DNA of 64,000 nt from Escallonia rubra (lineage: Eukaryota > Streptophyta > Magnoliopsida > Escalloniales > Escalloniaceae): assembly GCA_033065855.1 (NCBI GenBank), contig JAVXUO010001306.1, forward strand, positions 124,001 through 188,000, written 5' to 3'. Position numbers and translations under genes: made by a program. Within the stretch, counting starts at the first letter, position 1. Every line of letters starts with the position of its first letter. Under the pieces are notes generated by a model. The model worked only from the letters and a program-made list of their open reading frames with translations, was not told where the DNA came from and searched no databases. Positions 11,018 through 27,600 of this stretch are shown here, in pieces.

Positions 11018-12035
11018 GCTAGCCTTCGGCAAATTGCCTAAGGCTAGCGGCCAAAACTCTGTGGTTTTAGTCAAGCCTATATGTTATGTCTTTTCTTCCC
11101 TCCTCGTCATTCTCTCTCTCCCAGCTGATCAACCAAACCAGACAACCCCTATCGCCGGCCACCATTGTCGCCTAGCCTCTTTCGCGGCCGAATCTCCGTC
11201 ATCGTCGTAACCCACCACTGTTAAGCCTCTCTTCTCAGGCAAGATCAGCCACTGCTGCCTCACCCCCTCGCCGGCCGTGCTTTTTCTCTGGAGACAACAC
11301 AGCTGCCCCAAATCTAATCTTTAACCCCTCAATCTCCAGCTCCCACACTATAAACAAGTAGCAAATCACCATCTCAAATAACCACCGAGACCCACCACTA
11401 CCTGCCCTCTCTCCTCTCTCCACCACTGCTCCGTCGTGGGCAAGACCACCCACTGCTGCCGCAAACCACCCACCAGCCATTCTTCTTCTCCGGAGAAAGC
11501 ACCACTGCCACCATGCGAAAATAAATCACTGCCCTTGCTTTCTCCCCCGACCTCATCTCACAATAATCCAAATTAGTGCAATTGATTTATAAGCTCGATT
11601 TGATGAAAATCAAGTGAATAATGATTCGAAAAGGACCAAATTGATGGGTTTTGAGTTGGATTGATTCGAAAGCTCAAACTTTCACTAAACTGTAACAAAA
11701 AACGAAAATGGGTTTTGCGTTGATTTCTCTCAGGCATTTCACTGAAAATACAGGATGCCCCATCGCCGGCCAACATCTCCAGCTCCATTGATGCCGATTA
11801 TAGAGGCTGATTCCCTTTATTAGGGAGGTGGTGGTGGTCAGGTTCTCGTATGGTGGCTGGTTTTATGAAAGGGCAAAGGGGGGCGACAGTTGGGTTCTGT
11901 ATGCTGGCGGCAGAGAGAAGTGAGGAAAACATATAGAAGAAAATAAAAATTAGGTGTTTTTTTAATCCCAAAATGACGTAGTTTTGGCGGTTAGCCTTAG
12001 GCAAGTTGCCTAAGGCTAGCATTATATTCGTTTTT
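11013..12035. mobile_element. Noncoding TIR element A with internal hairpins, next to a TA microsatellite
   Basis: Left end has a GCTAGCCTT...AAGGCTAGC hairpin (11018-11049); right end has a matching hairpin (about 11989-12020) followed by 'attatattcg'. The same ends occur in element B at 14452-15326. A TA tract (about 10963-11014) directly abuts the left end, whose outermost bases appear lost into it; the right flank holds a short GT run. The interior (11075-11970) is C-rich then AT-rich and resembles 5' leader sequence of plant genes, with no intact ORF. Probably a non-autonomous DNA transposon; the superfamily is not certain. Confidence 0.65.
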
Positions 12036-12119
12036 TCTCATGTGTGTGTGTGTAAAATACACATATAATTAGTAATTAAAATATATGTATTAATAAATTC
12101 AAAAAGTTTTCCTTTTTTC

Positions 12120-12700
12120 TCTTGGAGGTAATGAGCTTTGGCATCGAGTCCACACTCTGGCATCAAGACTTATAATCCGGAGAATTCTCTCATATCCCAA
12201 TGACTGAAGAATACCCTCAGATCCATAACCTTGTCGGAATCCTCGAAGCTATGCAAAAAGGTTTCCTAGAAAGTCTCAATGCCTTGGCTGCTTAACAGGC
12301 AAAGATTGCTACAGGGTTAGAATTGCTCAAACAGGACCTAGACGAGCATAGAAGATCCATCCATACCAAATTTCACGGTGTTGACAGATTCTCTCACTCA
12401 AATGAAAAGGTGCCATCAACAAAGGAGCAATGATTAAAGATGGGATGCCAGCAGCCAAGACTTGTCGAAAGAATCCTAGCGCTCAACCGAGGATGCTTGC
12501 AGACAATAATATAGTTAGATCTCGAGAGGTGGTTTCTTGGGAGCCGACCGTCATTAGGAGAAAGTTCTCCATTTTGCATGTCCCTATAGACAAGGTGTTT
12601 GAACAACTTCTAAGTAAAGGTATAATTGCCAAGTTACCCCTTACTACTACATAAAAAAGGCTTGACATGCAAGCTTGATATGAATATCACCGAGCATTTA
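12120..12700 (+). pseudogene. Degenerate gypsy-like gag fragment
   Basis: Reading frames in this stretch give pieces typical of plant retroelement gag regions, such as 'MTEEYPQIHNLVGILEAM' near 12198 and 'FSILHVPIDKVFEQLLSKG' near 12568, in different frames and with stops. No LTR, protease or polymerase is adjacent. The assignment to gypsy rests on resemblance I recognise, not on a search. Confidence 0.4.
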
Positions 12701-12756
12701 GACACCATACACAAATGTATCACCTTGAGGCACATGTATTCAAGATCTCATTGATA

Positions 12757-13421
12757 ATGTCAAGTCCAATGTGAAAATAGAACTTTTGCTAGTACACCAA
12801 GAAACCAGGGGTGTGATATCTCTTTAGGCACTAGATCTTTCTATGCTTGACCAGGTTGAAGACATCGTGCATTCAATTGGCCACATCGTCCCACATTAGC
12901 CGATGGTCCAAGGTTTTCCTGATGCCGATCTGAGCACGATGCCAAGTCGGAACCTTAGTTTTAGTTTTACCTCAATCGGTCTTCCTAGCACTTCCTAGAT
13001 TATATCTTTTTCGAATTTGTTTTGATGGCTAATATAGTCATTGTTTTTGCTTAGTTTTGATTTAATTGATAAAATCTCATCGATAATGGTTTGATTAGCC
13101 CTCATGTCGAGTCCAATGTGAAAAAAGAACTTTTGCTAGTACACAAAGAAACAGGGGGCTGTGATATCTCTTTAGGCACTAGATCTTTCTATGCCTGACC
13201 AGGTTGAGGACATCGTGCATTCAATTGGCCACATCGCCCCAGATTAGCCGATGGTCCAAGGCTTTCTTGATGCCGTGTTGAGCACGATGCCAAGCCAGAA
13301 CCTTAGTTTTAGTTTTATCTTAATTGATATTCCTAGCACTTCTTAGATTATATCTTTTTCGAATTTGTTTTGATTGCTAATATAGTCATTGTTTTTGCTT
13401 AGTTTGATTTAATTGATAAAA
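12757..13421 (+). repeat. Tandem duplication of about 350 bp
   Basis: 'gtccaatgtgaaaa' occurs at 12763 and 13110, and the following 300 bp are nearly identical in both copies, including 'gtgatatctctttaggcact' and 'cattcaattggccacatcg'. Offset is 347 bp. Differences are point changes plus small indels. No coding capacity; it may be the 3' part of the retroelement relic upstream. Confidence 0.85.
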
Positions 13422-14391
13422 CCAATAAAATAAAATAAAAACACAAAAGTTGAAAAGAAAAGAAGTGGAATACGTAAAAATTTTGAAAGTCCAAAATATT
13501 TTTCTTTGGGATAGTTGCATAAAATACCCTTGTGATTTGGGGTAGTTGCAAAAAGACTTATGTTGTTACAAAAGTTGCAAGAAGACACCTATGGCGTTAA
13601 TTTTGTTGTAACCATTAGAAAAATCGTCCAAGTTGACGGAGTGTGATATTCACTATCTTCAAAAACATGTTTGATACATTTTAATATATTAAAAAGACTA
13701 AATTACCCACCTTTTTTTTCCTCTCCCACCAAAGTCCTATTTTCGTCCTCAATCAAAGTAAACCCTAACCCTAGCCACCACCCTCACGAACCAAAACCCT
13801 AGCCGCCACCCTTACTCAGCCTCATCCACTGCCACCATCGCCCATTTCGGCCACCGCCCAGCCCTGTACACCTACGATGCTGCCAGCCCCAAAAACCCAC
13901 CACAACCCTTTTGCCGTCGCCGCTAGCACCTTCATCAACCAAAGCCAAGTACGATGCCACCACCATTCCCTTTCACCCACCGCGAACTCCGCGTCGCCAT
14001 CCCTGTCATCACCCCAACCTCTTGAATCGCCGCTAGCCCCGCCATCAACCCCAGCCAATTGCACCGTCGACAATCCCGCCATCAACCCTAGCCAATTGTG
14101 CTGCCACCAGCCCCGCCATCAACCCTAGTCAATTGCAACGCCCACCTACCTGATTCACAAAACTACAAAGCTTCGAGCTTCCAAAACCAAGACCATTAAA
14201 AAAAAAACCCTTGATCTACAATTAGGGTTTCTATCAAAGCCCCGCCAGGCGTTGCCGCCGCCACTAGCCTTGTCCACCACCATGAACCTGCATCGCCCGC
14301 CATCAACCCCATCTACTTGGGGCAGCGCCACCATCTTGATCCACCACCAAGAGTTTAGCCCTGCCCCCTGCCTCCTGCCCAATACCAACAT

Positions 14392-14394
<3 letters not shown>

Positions 14395-14423
<29 letters not shown>

Positions 14424-14451
14424 GATATATATATATATATATATATATATG
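14395..14451 (+). repeat. CA and TA microsatellite
   Basis: An uninterrupted CA run followed by a TA run, immediately left of element B. A second TA run lies on the other side at about 15325-15357, so element B split or duplicated a TA tract. Confidence 0.9.
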
Positions 14452-15319
14452 GGGAAAGCGAATGTGTTGCTAGCCTTAGGCAACTTGCCTAAGGCTAGCG
14501 CCTAAAACTACGTAGTTTTTGTTAATGTTGATTGGTTTTCTTTTTCCTATATTTTTCTCTCCCTGTAACACTCTCATTGTCAGATCTGCAAACACGGCCA
14601 CACCACACATTCACCCCACCGCGTCGCCGGCGATCCACCATCCCTGCCATCCCAAACAACCGCCGCTACAGAGACCCACCACCACCACCGACGACCACCT
14701 ACCAGACTATACTGTCGCGCAAAACCACCCCACCACTTTGAACCGTTTTCACCCACCATCACCACCACGAACCACCCAGGACCCACCTCACTTCACCACC
14801 AACGTTACCCTCCAAACTTTACCACAACCTTCTGAACCCCTCATTCCGGCAACCACTTATCACTAACAATCATCAACCAACAAGGTTAAATCTGAACTAA
14901 CCACATCAGATTCGAAAATTATATAATTAAATCACTCAGAAATTTGTTGTTTAAGTTAATTGAAGAACCAAGGATCTCCCATCTCTTTCTTTGTTTTGAA
15001 ATCTGGTCATCTCTCATGAGATTGACGCCGGCGATTTGGGGAAGGGGGGAAGGGACGGGTTGAAGATGGAGAATGACAGTGTTGAGTCTCTGTATTGTGG
15101 CGTATTTTGAGATGGTGGGGCGGTGGGAAGCCAGTGTGGAGGGTGACCGGCGATGACGCAAGGCAAATATGATGAATAAGAGGGAGAGGGAGAGTGTGTG
15201 TCGATGGGGAGAGGAGAGGAAAAACAAGAAAAGAAAAATTGCAAAAAATGTTCAAAACTACGTAGTTTTAGTTGCTAGCCTTAGGCAACTTGCCTAAGGC
15301 TAACAACATATTCGCTTTT

Positions 15320-15326
<7 letters not shown>
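14452..15326. mobile_element. Noncoding TIR element B with internal hairpins, nested in a TA microsatellite
   Basis: Inverted ends of about 70 bp: the left starts 'ggggaaagcgaatgtgttg', the right (reverse strand) starts 'gggaaaagcgaatatgttg'. Each end holds a near-perfect palindrome, GCTAGCCTTAGGCA / TGCCTAAGGCTAGC, then the short palindrome 'aaactacgtagttt'. Interior is C-rich on the left and AT-rich on the right with no credible gene. Same family as element A; nested within the MULE-like element 13510-15536. Confidence 0.75.
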
Positions 15327-15359
<33 letters not shown>

Positions 15360-15544
15360 CCCTAAATCTATAATTACGGTTTATATAGAGTGGTAATTTT
15401 GACATTTTTATCATTCTATTACAGGAATTGACATGTATGACACATTTGTTAATTCAGGTGTCTTCTTGCAACCTTTATAACAACATGGGTCTTTTTGTAA
15501 CTATCCTAAATCACAAGGATATTTTATGCAATTATCATTTTTTC

Positions 15545-15960
15545 TTTTGGATGGTAACAAGTTATGGTATCAATACGAAACTCTCGTATTGGATACGTCT
15601 GAATGCAGCTGCGTTAAAACTTGGTAGGGAGAGTTTTGCCGCTCATGTGGTCCTACCCGACTCGAAGGTGTGAAAAACCTAATCACACTTTTCCAACCAA
15701 AAAAATTTAAGTGGATACCAATGGCCGAAGTGTTCCTTTGCCTAATGATCTCGTGCAAATCTTTGGTGATCTACAAAAGAATTTTCAAACTAACCTCACT
15801 TTCTTAACAGCTCAACATAATAAAATCACCTCAGATGTAAACTTACTCATGAAAAAAAAAGAACAAAACAAAGAACCAGAAGGCAGGGCGGACCATCAGG
15901 CCGAAATCATCCCAAGAGATGAGCTCAAAGACCAAGCTCAGAACACTACTCATTTATATG
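15545..15960 (+). pseudogene. Retroelement gag-start relic
   Basis: 'atggtatcaatac' at 15553 resembles the start of an LTR-element primer-binding site, and the frame from about 15711 ('NGRSVPLPNDLVQIFGDL', then a Lys/Glu-rich stretch) resembles the N-terminus of a retroelement gag. It is not continued by any further domain and runs into the promoter of the reductoisomerase gene. Weak assignment. Confidence 0.3.
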
Positions 15961-16043
15961 CTAGTAAATGCACAACTTCAAGCGCCCGAGCGCACCTTTG
16001 TTTTGTAGTCACCACAACAATAGGGCTCACGCCCATTTCTAAC

Positions 16044-16051
16044 TATATATA
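16044..16051 (+). promoter_or_regulatory. Likely TATA box of the ketol-acid reductoisomerase gene
   Basis: 'tatatata' 75 bp upstream of the ATG at 16126, followed by a CT-rich leader ('ctctcatttaccccttctc'). Position and leader composition suit a plant RNA polymerase II start. Confidence 0.5.
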
Positions 16052-16125
16052 CCGAACTTGCGTCTCTCATTTACCCCTTCTCACACACACTCTTTCACAT
16101 ACCCGATTCTCTGCAGCATACACTC

Positions 16126-20990
<4,865 letters not shown>

Positions 20991-21215
20991 AGGCGTTCAA
21001 GAACACGCTTGAGAGCTAGTTGAGGTTCCTTTTTCCAGAAATTTGAGGGACAGACTTATTCAATCATCTCTTTAGCTGGGTTGTTGGAATGTAGAATGGT
21101 CTGTATGTTGTGTTGCTTTGCTAAGTAATGAGACAGCAGTGTGCACTCTGTAGCATTGGGTAATGTAATTTGGGGAGAATAGCAAGTTTTAATTTCTCTG
21201 TGGAAGTTGTTCCAG
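20991..21215 (+). other. Probable 3' UTR of KARI
   Basis: T-rich, ORF-free sequence between the stop codon and the LINE-like insert. No canonical AATAAA seen; near matches such as 'aagtaatgag' occur. Confidence 0.5.
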
Positions 21216-21217
21216 AG

Positions 21218-22372
21218 TATTTTTTTTTTGGTTAAGAGGAGAAATATTTGATATATAAAGAGTGTTACAAGCCGGTTCCGGCTAGATCATTCAGTTATTT
21301 TACAGACATAAAAGATAACTTTAAATGTTACCATTAACTATACAGAAAAACAACTAACTTATAAATCTATAAATCTGATACAACTTATATTTAGATTAAA
21401 ACAGAGTACATCTTATACTTTAGTCAAACTTTTCGTAATTTGCTAAGGCTTTCAGATTACAAATTAACACTAAAGACAACAAACACTTAACATATAACAC
21501 AAAGTTATAATGAGGAGGACAATCGGAACCGAGCCAACAGAGGTGTACTCGATCACCTACGGAGCCACAACACAAGGACGAGAGTCTTAAAGGCTATCAA
21601 CATCGCAAGATCCACTTTTTCCACAAGCATTTCCAACACTGCTGTTAAACCGGACAATGAAACAACAACCGCACCCCCCCCCCCCCCCCCCAACAAAATA
21701 CAAACCCTAGAGCAGAAACCTAGCCACCCCGTCTCCCTCCCAACCCCCACCTCAAGGCCCCCTCCCCCTAAACAACACACACACACACACACAAAAACCC
21801 CAACCTGAGACCCTGCCCCCACCCCTCAAACCCACAAGGACAGCCGATTTCACCCAAACCAAAAAATAAACAGAGACAGACACCAAGCAAACAACACCGC
21901 CGTTGGCAACGAGTCCGGCCACCGCCGGTGAGATTCTGGCCAACGCCGGTGGATTCCGACCTTCGCCGATGTTGAAACAACCTGCCCTCAAAAGCCCTGT
22001 CATTCAAGTGATGATACAAATCGGCCGTCTAAAGTGAGTAGATATATCAGATCTAGTAGATCAACACTTAGATTAGATATGAATAGATTCGGCTGGATCT
22101 AGGCTTCTCCATCTCCGGTGATGTGGGGAGATACGTCGGTGAAGCCCCCACCTTCAACCACCCTGCAAATCTGTCGTCGACCACCATAGAAGTCCCCCTC
22201 ATGTACAACATCAACGCAACACAGACACTAACCGGAGAAATAAGAACGGAGAGGAAGGGGAAAGGGAGAGGTAGTCGTGAGGAACAAACCCCCCCCCCCC
22301 CCCCCCCGGCGACGGCTCTGTGGATGGCTAGGTTTAGAGAGAAGTCAGAGAGCCGTTATATTAAGTTTTAGA
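21218..22372 (-). mobile_element. LINE-like non-coding retroposon with poly(A)
   Basis: On the minus strand this ends in 'tgtaacactctttatatatc', a few more bases, then a run of As (seen on + as the T run at 21219-21228). This tail form is typical of plant non-LTR retroposons. The 5' part (near 22370) carries 'cctagccatccacagagccg' and C/G homopolymers (21669-21689, 22289-22306). No reverse transcriptase frame is present, so it is a non-autonomous or 5'-derived copy. It lies about 230 bp after the KARI stop. Confidence 0.5.
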
Positions 22373-22599
22373 TTTTAGGTATTGAATTACACATAGTTTT
22401 ATCTTACCTGCTTATTACCTATTAGCTGAGCTGTAAAATTAGCAGTGTAGTATTGAGTAGTTCAATTCCTCTTTATGTTTTCTTTTTATTAGATAACACC
22501 AACCAATCCATGCTTATATAAATTATAGGGGACAACCTTGCAGCACGCTGGCTTTTCAAAACATGGCAAGAAAAATAACAGAAAACCATCTTCACAAGA

Positions 22600-23760
22600 C
22601 TTCAGCTCGCAAAGTCATCATCACAAGCCTCCATAATACTCCAACTAAGCAGGCCTCCTGTCATATATCTGCACTATGTCCACACTGGAGAAGCAATCCG
22701 CAGTTTTTCCCAGTGACCAATCTGTCCCACGCGTCAAGTTAATGCTGCAAAGTCCCAGCTTGCTTCAATTCAAGCCTCCATTATCACTCATCAGCCCAGT
22801 ACACCTATATATTTCTTCTTTCAGTTCGGACCGCAGTGTCGCAAAGGCCGTTCATACTTGAATCCAACAGCATCACGTGAGAGATATGGAGTCACCTCTA
22901 TAGGAGGATCTCTCAACTCAATATAATCACTCTCTAGCCAGTGGCCTAGTTTCGCGAGCGTATCGGCACAAAAATTACCCTCTCGTACTGTATGTACCAT
23001 AAAGCAGCCGCAACTCGCCATTATTTCTCTGCACTCGTCTCTACCATCACACGGCGCAGGTTTTTTTCTCGTATTAGACAAAGACCCTTGTATATACCAC
23101 AAATCTCAGCGGTTAGACTAGTGTGAATTCCTATATTCCCGGCGTACCCACAAATCCACTCCCTCTTTTCACCCCTTATCAGCCCACCATAGCTCGCAGG
23201 ACCAGGCTGCCCAAAAGCACTGCCATCCGTTTTGAGCTTAAGAAAACCTGGCGAAGGAGGGTGCCACTGAACAAGCGTAACCTTCCTTGTCGGCGGTTGT
23301 TCCTTCGGCATTCGCCTATGGCTAACACCCCCATAATAGGGCAACGACGGAGTCCTCGATGGAGTCCAACTAGGGGCGACCCAAGGCTGATAGACGTCAA
23401 CCATATCACCTTCCTCTTACTCACAGATTTTGGAAAGAGAAGATTTTGGAAAGAAACGACAGATTTCGGAAAGAAAAGATTTTGAGAAGAAAAGGACATC
23501 CCGGGAACAAGAGTGAGATTTGTTATTCGTCTGCCCTTATGTAGCTAAACTAATTAGATTATCCTAGGTAGAAAGGGATTAGGAAAATGACACCTTAGTT
23601 TTCTTGGTTTCTCTTTTCTTTCTATTTGCCGGTGCTTACTTTTTGGATTAAGAAGGGTAGGACGGTGGGCAAGTAAACAAGCAAATGAAAGGGTGGTCAC
23701 AGCAGGAACCACAGGCTCTTATATAGACAGATTTGATGTAGAAATGAACTAGGATTGTTA
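22600..23760 (-). pseudogene. RNase H cassette, copy 1 (broken)
   Basis: Minus-strand frame from about 23404 encodes an RNase H-like domain of the RVT_3 type: 'PGFLKLKTDGSAFGQPGPAS', 'TAEICGIYKGLCLIREKN', then, after a deletion and frame change near 23060, 'VREGNFCADTLAKLGHWL'. Sequence and flanks match copy 2 at 28760-29960 throughout. A TATA-like 'tatataagag' (reverse strand) lies near 23717-23726. The segment that should hold the third catalytic Asp is lost by the deletion. Origin from a LINE RNase H domain is likely; this copy cannot make the full domain. Confidence 0.7.
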
Positions 23761-23829
23761 TTCTAGGTTGTATGTACACGGATTTGGAGTGTTTAGTCCG
23801 ATTTTATTGAGGAAACTCCCTCTCTCCCC

Positions 23830-24110
23830 CTCTGCCACTTCCTACCAGTCAATCATCCCAATCCGCACAGTCACCACCCATTTCCACTTCTCTGCCGCCC
23901 CATCCCCATCATCCACCACCACACACACAGCCTGCACACCGTTCCCCCCTCCCCCCTCCCCCCACCCAGCCCCATCATACACCACAACTCACACCCACTC
24001 ACCCACCCACCCACCCACCCACCCACACACACTGCACGCTCACCCAAACACCCACACACACACACTGCATGCACACACACCCACAGACACTGGATACATG
24101 CGCTCGCGCG

Positions 24111-24154
<44 letters not shown>

Positions 24155-24420
24155 CACCGATACTGCACGCACACACCCGGAAACACTCATACACACTGCA
24201 CGCACAAAAAAATCCCACCCCCTCCCCTCCACCCTACACGCGCCCACACCCACACACCACAGGTTGTCTTCCGTCCCATGCCCATCACCCACCACCAAAC
24301 ACCCTGCACATGCAATTGCTCGCACACACACTACACGCACGCACGAAAACTCCCACCCTGCCCCCCCTCCCCCCTCATCTCTCTCGCTCTCTCACACACA
24401 CACGCATTGAATGCGGTGGA
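23830..24420 (+). repeat. CA/CCCA/GA simple repeats
   Basis: Long C/A-rich tract with (CCCA)n at 23997-24022, (CA)n blocks, and (GA)n at 24118-24150. Frames here are low-complexity His/Thr-rich and not genes. The first 80 bp also occur at the end of RNase H copy 2 (about 29860-29940). Confidence 0.9.
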
Positions 24421-24633
24421 ACTGTTGGTCGTGGGTGATGGGGGATGGGGGCGGCAGTTGAAGTGGGTGGGACTGTGGCGTGGGGTTGGTTGACGGGTGG
24501 AAGTGGGAAAAATTGTTATTTTCAAAAAATATCTGTTGGTTGACGCGCGTGATTTCACGTGCACCTAAAATTGTCGGTTTTTGTTTGAGGTGCCTAATTT
24601 TATCTATTTTGGAGGGCTTTAGTAACATTTATC

Positions 24634-27600
24634 TAGAGATGTCAAAGGGCCGGGCTTGGGCCGGCCCAGCCCAAGCCCATCGGGCCTGCTGTGGGGCCGG
24701 GCCGGGCCTGCCGAAGGGAAACCTAGGCCCAGTCCAGGCCCTGGCCCTAGGCCCAATATCTAGGGCCGGGCTTGGGCCGGGCCCGGGCCCAAATTTTTTT
24801 TTCTTCTTGTTATTCAATTTTAAATTTCATCTCTACCCTCTAGGCAATATTCACATTGTGAATAAGCTAATCTTTATCCTTTTATTTCATTATAAGTAAT
24901 ATACATATGTATGTATGTATGTATATAATAATAATATTTGTTAGCCATTATATTTTTTATTATATGTTAAACATTTTCATACTCTTCTTGGTGAGCTTTA
25001 TTAATAAAATCTTAACACATAACAATTTATATAGAAAAATAATAAATGTGTTCATAGGCCCTCCTCCTTTTATCCGGGCTTGGGACCGGCTGCTTGTAAA
25101 TAAACAGGCGAAGTTACCTATTTTTTTATATATACGAAAAAATATATATCTTGCTTGTAAAAAAATATTTTATATATATGGAAAAAAGTATATTTTGTGA
25201 AAAAATTTATTCTTAAAACTCTAACAATCAAAATAATAATGCATGTGTCTATCCAAAATATCAGCAATCAAAGATCAAGAAATCTGCAACGTCAACCAAA
25301 AGGATCAAAAGAGGAAAATAAAAACAAATTACCTAATCATCCGGAAGTACTTCAATATCCAAGTCACTGCTCTTCCTATCATCAATCGGTTTATCTTGCT
25401 CGCGGTATTTCGCATCAAGATAATCCTTCCAACATACACATAGCTCGAGCGACTCGGGGTTAAGACGACTCCTCCTGTCATCCAAAACCCTCCCGCTTGC
25501 TGAAAATGCCGACTCTGAAGCAACCGTGGAGGCTTGCACTGGCAGTACATCCCGTGCAATTTGGGATAAAGTTTTATACATGTTTTGATTTTGTTTCCAA
25601 AAATTTAACAAATTAAAATTAACCTGTTCTTGCCTTGATAAATCAGAATAATGATCAGTATTTGCATATACACCAATCTCATTAAAAGAGGAAAAATTAT
25701 ACGAACCTCCCGAATTAGAAGTACCGTCACCTGGTAGTTGTCTTGCTACTAGATGTTCAAAGCCTTGAAGGTATGGCGCATAATACCTCTCAGCAGTGGA
25801 TGATGATGTAGCTCGCCCGCGCACGTCAGCAGAATTACGATAGAGGTTGAACAAGTCCTCAAACCTCTTGCTCACTTTTGCTGTGAGCAAGGTTGTGTCC
25901 TCTGCTGTGTAGTGCATTAATTTCGATATCTCTTGTATCGAGGCGTTCACGCCATGCAACTTTAACCTTGGATCTAAACAAGTAGCCACAGTAAAAATAG
26001 CAGGCAGTTTACTCCAATATTTATTAAATTTTTGATCCATCACTTGTACTATTTCCCTAAAGGGTCCTATATATCTCCATTTTGTTAACATTGTAGCCAT
26101 CTTCAGAATTTCTATTACAGCGAGAGGAGAGGTGGAATAGTACGTACCAGACAATAAATTGGTAGACGTGTAGAATACCTCCAAAAATTCAGCTAGGTAT
26201 GTGGCCATCTGCCATTCCTCTTGAGTTGGCAAGCCGGCTGGGAACTGGGTTAGTAGAAAATGCGTGTAGACTTCTCGGTATGCCAGAATGTGTAAAAGCA
26301 TGTGGTATGTAGAGTTCCACCTGTGGACCACATCTGTAACTGCTCTCCTGCGAGGCATATTATATTGAACACACAACGTTTTAAATTGTTGTGTTCTCAA
26401 ACTCGAGCCATTAACATACGCTGTCATACCCCTCAGTTTGAGCAGAATATCTCCTGCAGCAGCTAAACCATCTTGAACAATTAAATTAATAATGTGACAA
26501 ACACAACGAACATGAAATAACTCACCATGAAGTACAGGTTGAAGCGTCTCCTTTAAAGCTGCAACAGCAGCTTTATTATTAGAAGCATTATCAAAACTAA
26601 CACTCATAATCTTATCCTTAATTTTAAATGTGTTGCATGCTTTTAATATAAGAGTAGCAATGTTCATTCTATCGTGCGGATAAGGGAAGTGCTCGAAAGC
26701 GATGATTCTCTTGTGCATAACCCAATCTGCATCAATCCAATGAGCGGTCACACAAGAATAACTAACAAAAGTATAAGGAGATTGCTAAATATCAGAAGTA
26801 AGACTAACTTTACCGTCAAATTTATCGAAATAATCGATAAGGCGTGCTTTAGCAGCCTTGTACTGTCGGAGTGCATCGGATCTAGTTGTGTTTCTAGTAA
26901 CCTTTTTGTACAAAGGTTGGACGTATGTGTTCACATATCTAGAGTACTTAGAATTATCGGCAAAAGAAAAGGCTTGTTCATCATGAATAACAAATTCAGC
27001 GAGACCGTCTCTTTGCTCTCGCTGATTATAAACAAATAACTTACCGTCAAAAGATAATTGCGTTTGGGTAGGTTCGACGTGGCCTTGTCGAGGTGCACAC
27101 TGAGGGTAATGCCTGTTAAGATGTCCATTACCACTACCAGTCGAAAATAATTTAAGACAGTACTTACATTGAGCTTTTCGGATGTCGTCCACCGTAATTA
27201 CGTCGAAATGATTCCAACACTCGACTTTCTTCTTTTTCCCCCTTTGGACTTCTGGCACGTTATCGGAGGCATTGCTCGGCCCTTCTTCATCATGACCAGG
27301 CATAGGGTTGAGATTATGCCACTGAGTAGTAGCTTCGCCAACCGAGCTGCGTCCTTGACTATAATGCGGGGGGTCTTCATCAGGCGTGTATTCAAAATCT
27401 GGAATGTTTTGATTGAACTCCCAATTGGCTTGGGTATCTATCATAGAGCCTGTACTCATTCGTCCACGAACGAATGGTTGTGTTGGTGCTTGGATTGGTG
27501 TTTCTGATGGCCGTGGCGCTGGCGCTTGTGCTGGTGGTGGTGCTTGCGATGATGATGATTTCTTTCGTGATGACGTTGCACGCTTCATTTTCTTCAATAA

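Larger units (their letters stand above)
13510..15536. mobile_element. MULE-like noncoding element with 85-bp inverted repeats
   Basis: The left end, starting 'gatagttgcataaaatac' at 13510, is matched in inverse orientation at 15455-15536 over about 85 bp with a few mismatches. Flanks 'atttttctttgg' (left) and 'attttttcttttgg' (right) look like an imperfect target duplication, which would suit a MULE. The interior has three copies of a short motif 'ccatcaaccctagccaattg' or variant (14040-14145) and C-rich sequence resembling plant gene exons or leaders, but no intact ORF. Element B is inserted inside it. Confidence 0.65.

Noticed and set aside
10467..11210. 247-codon plus-strand frame and overlapping Pro/Gly-rich frames
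   Set aside because: They are made of a G-rich tract, the hairpin array and a TA microsatellite read as polyGly or Tyr-Ile; no domain and no codon bias.
23768..24493. 241-codon His/Thr-rich frame
   Set aside because: Translation of CA, CCCA and GA simple repeats.
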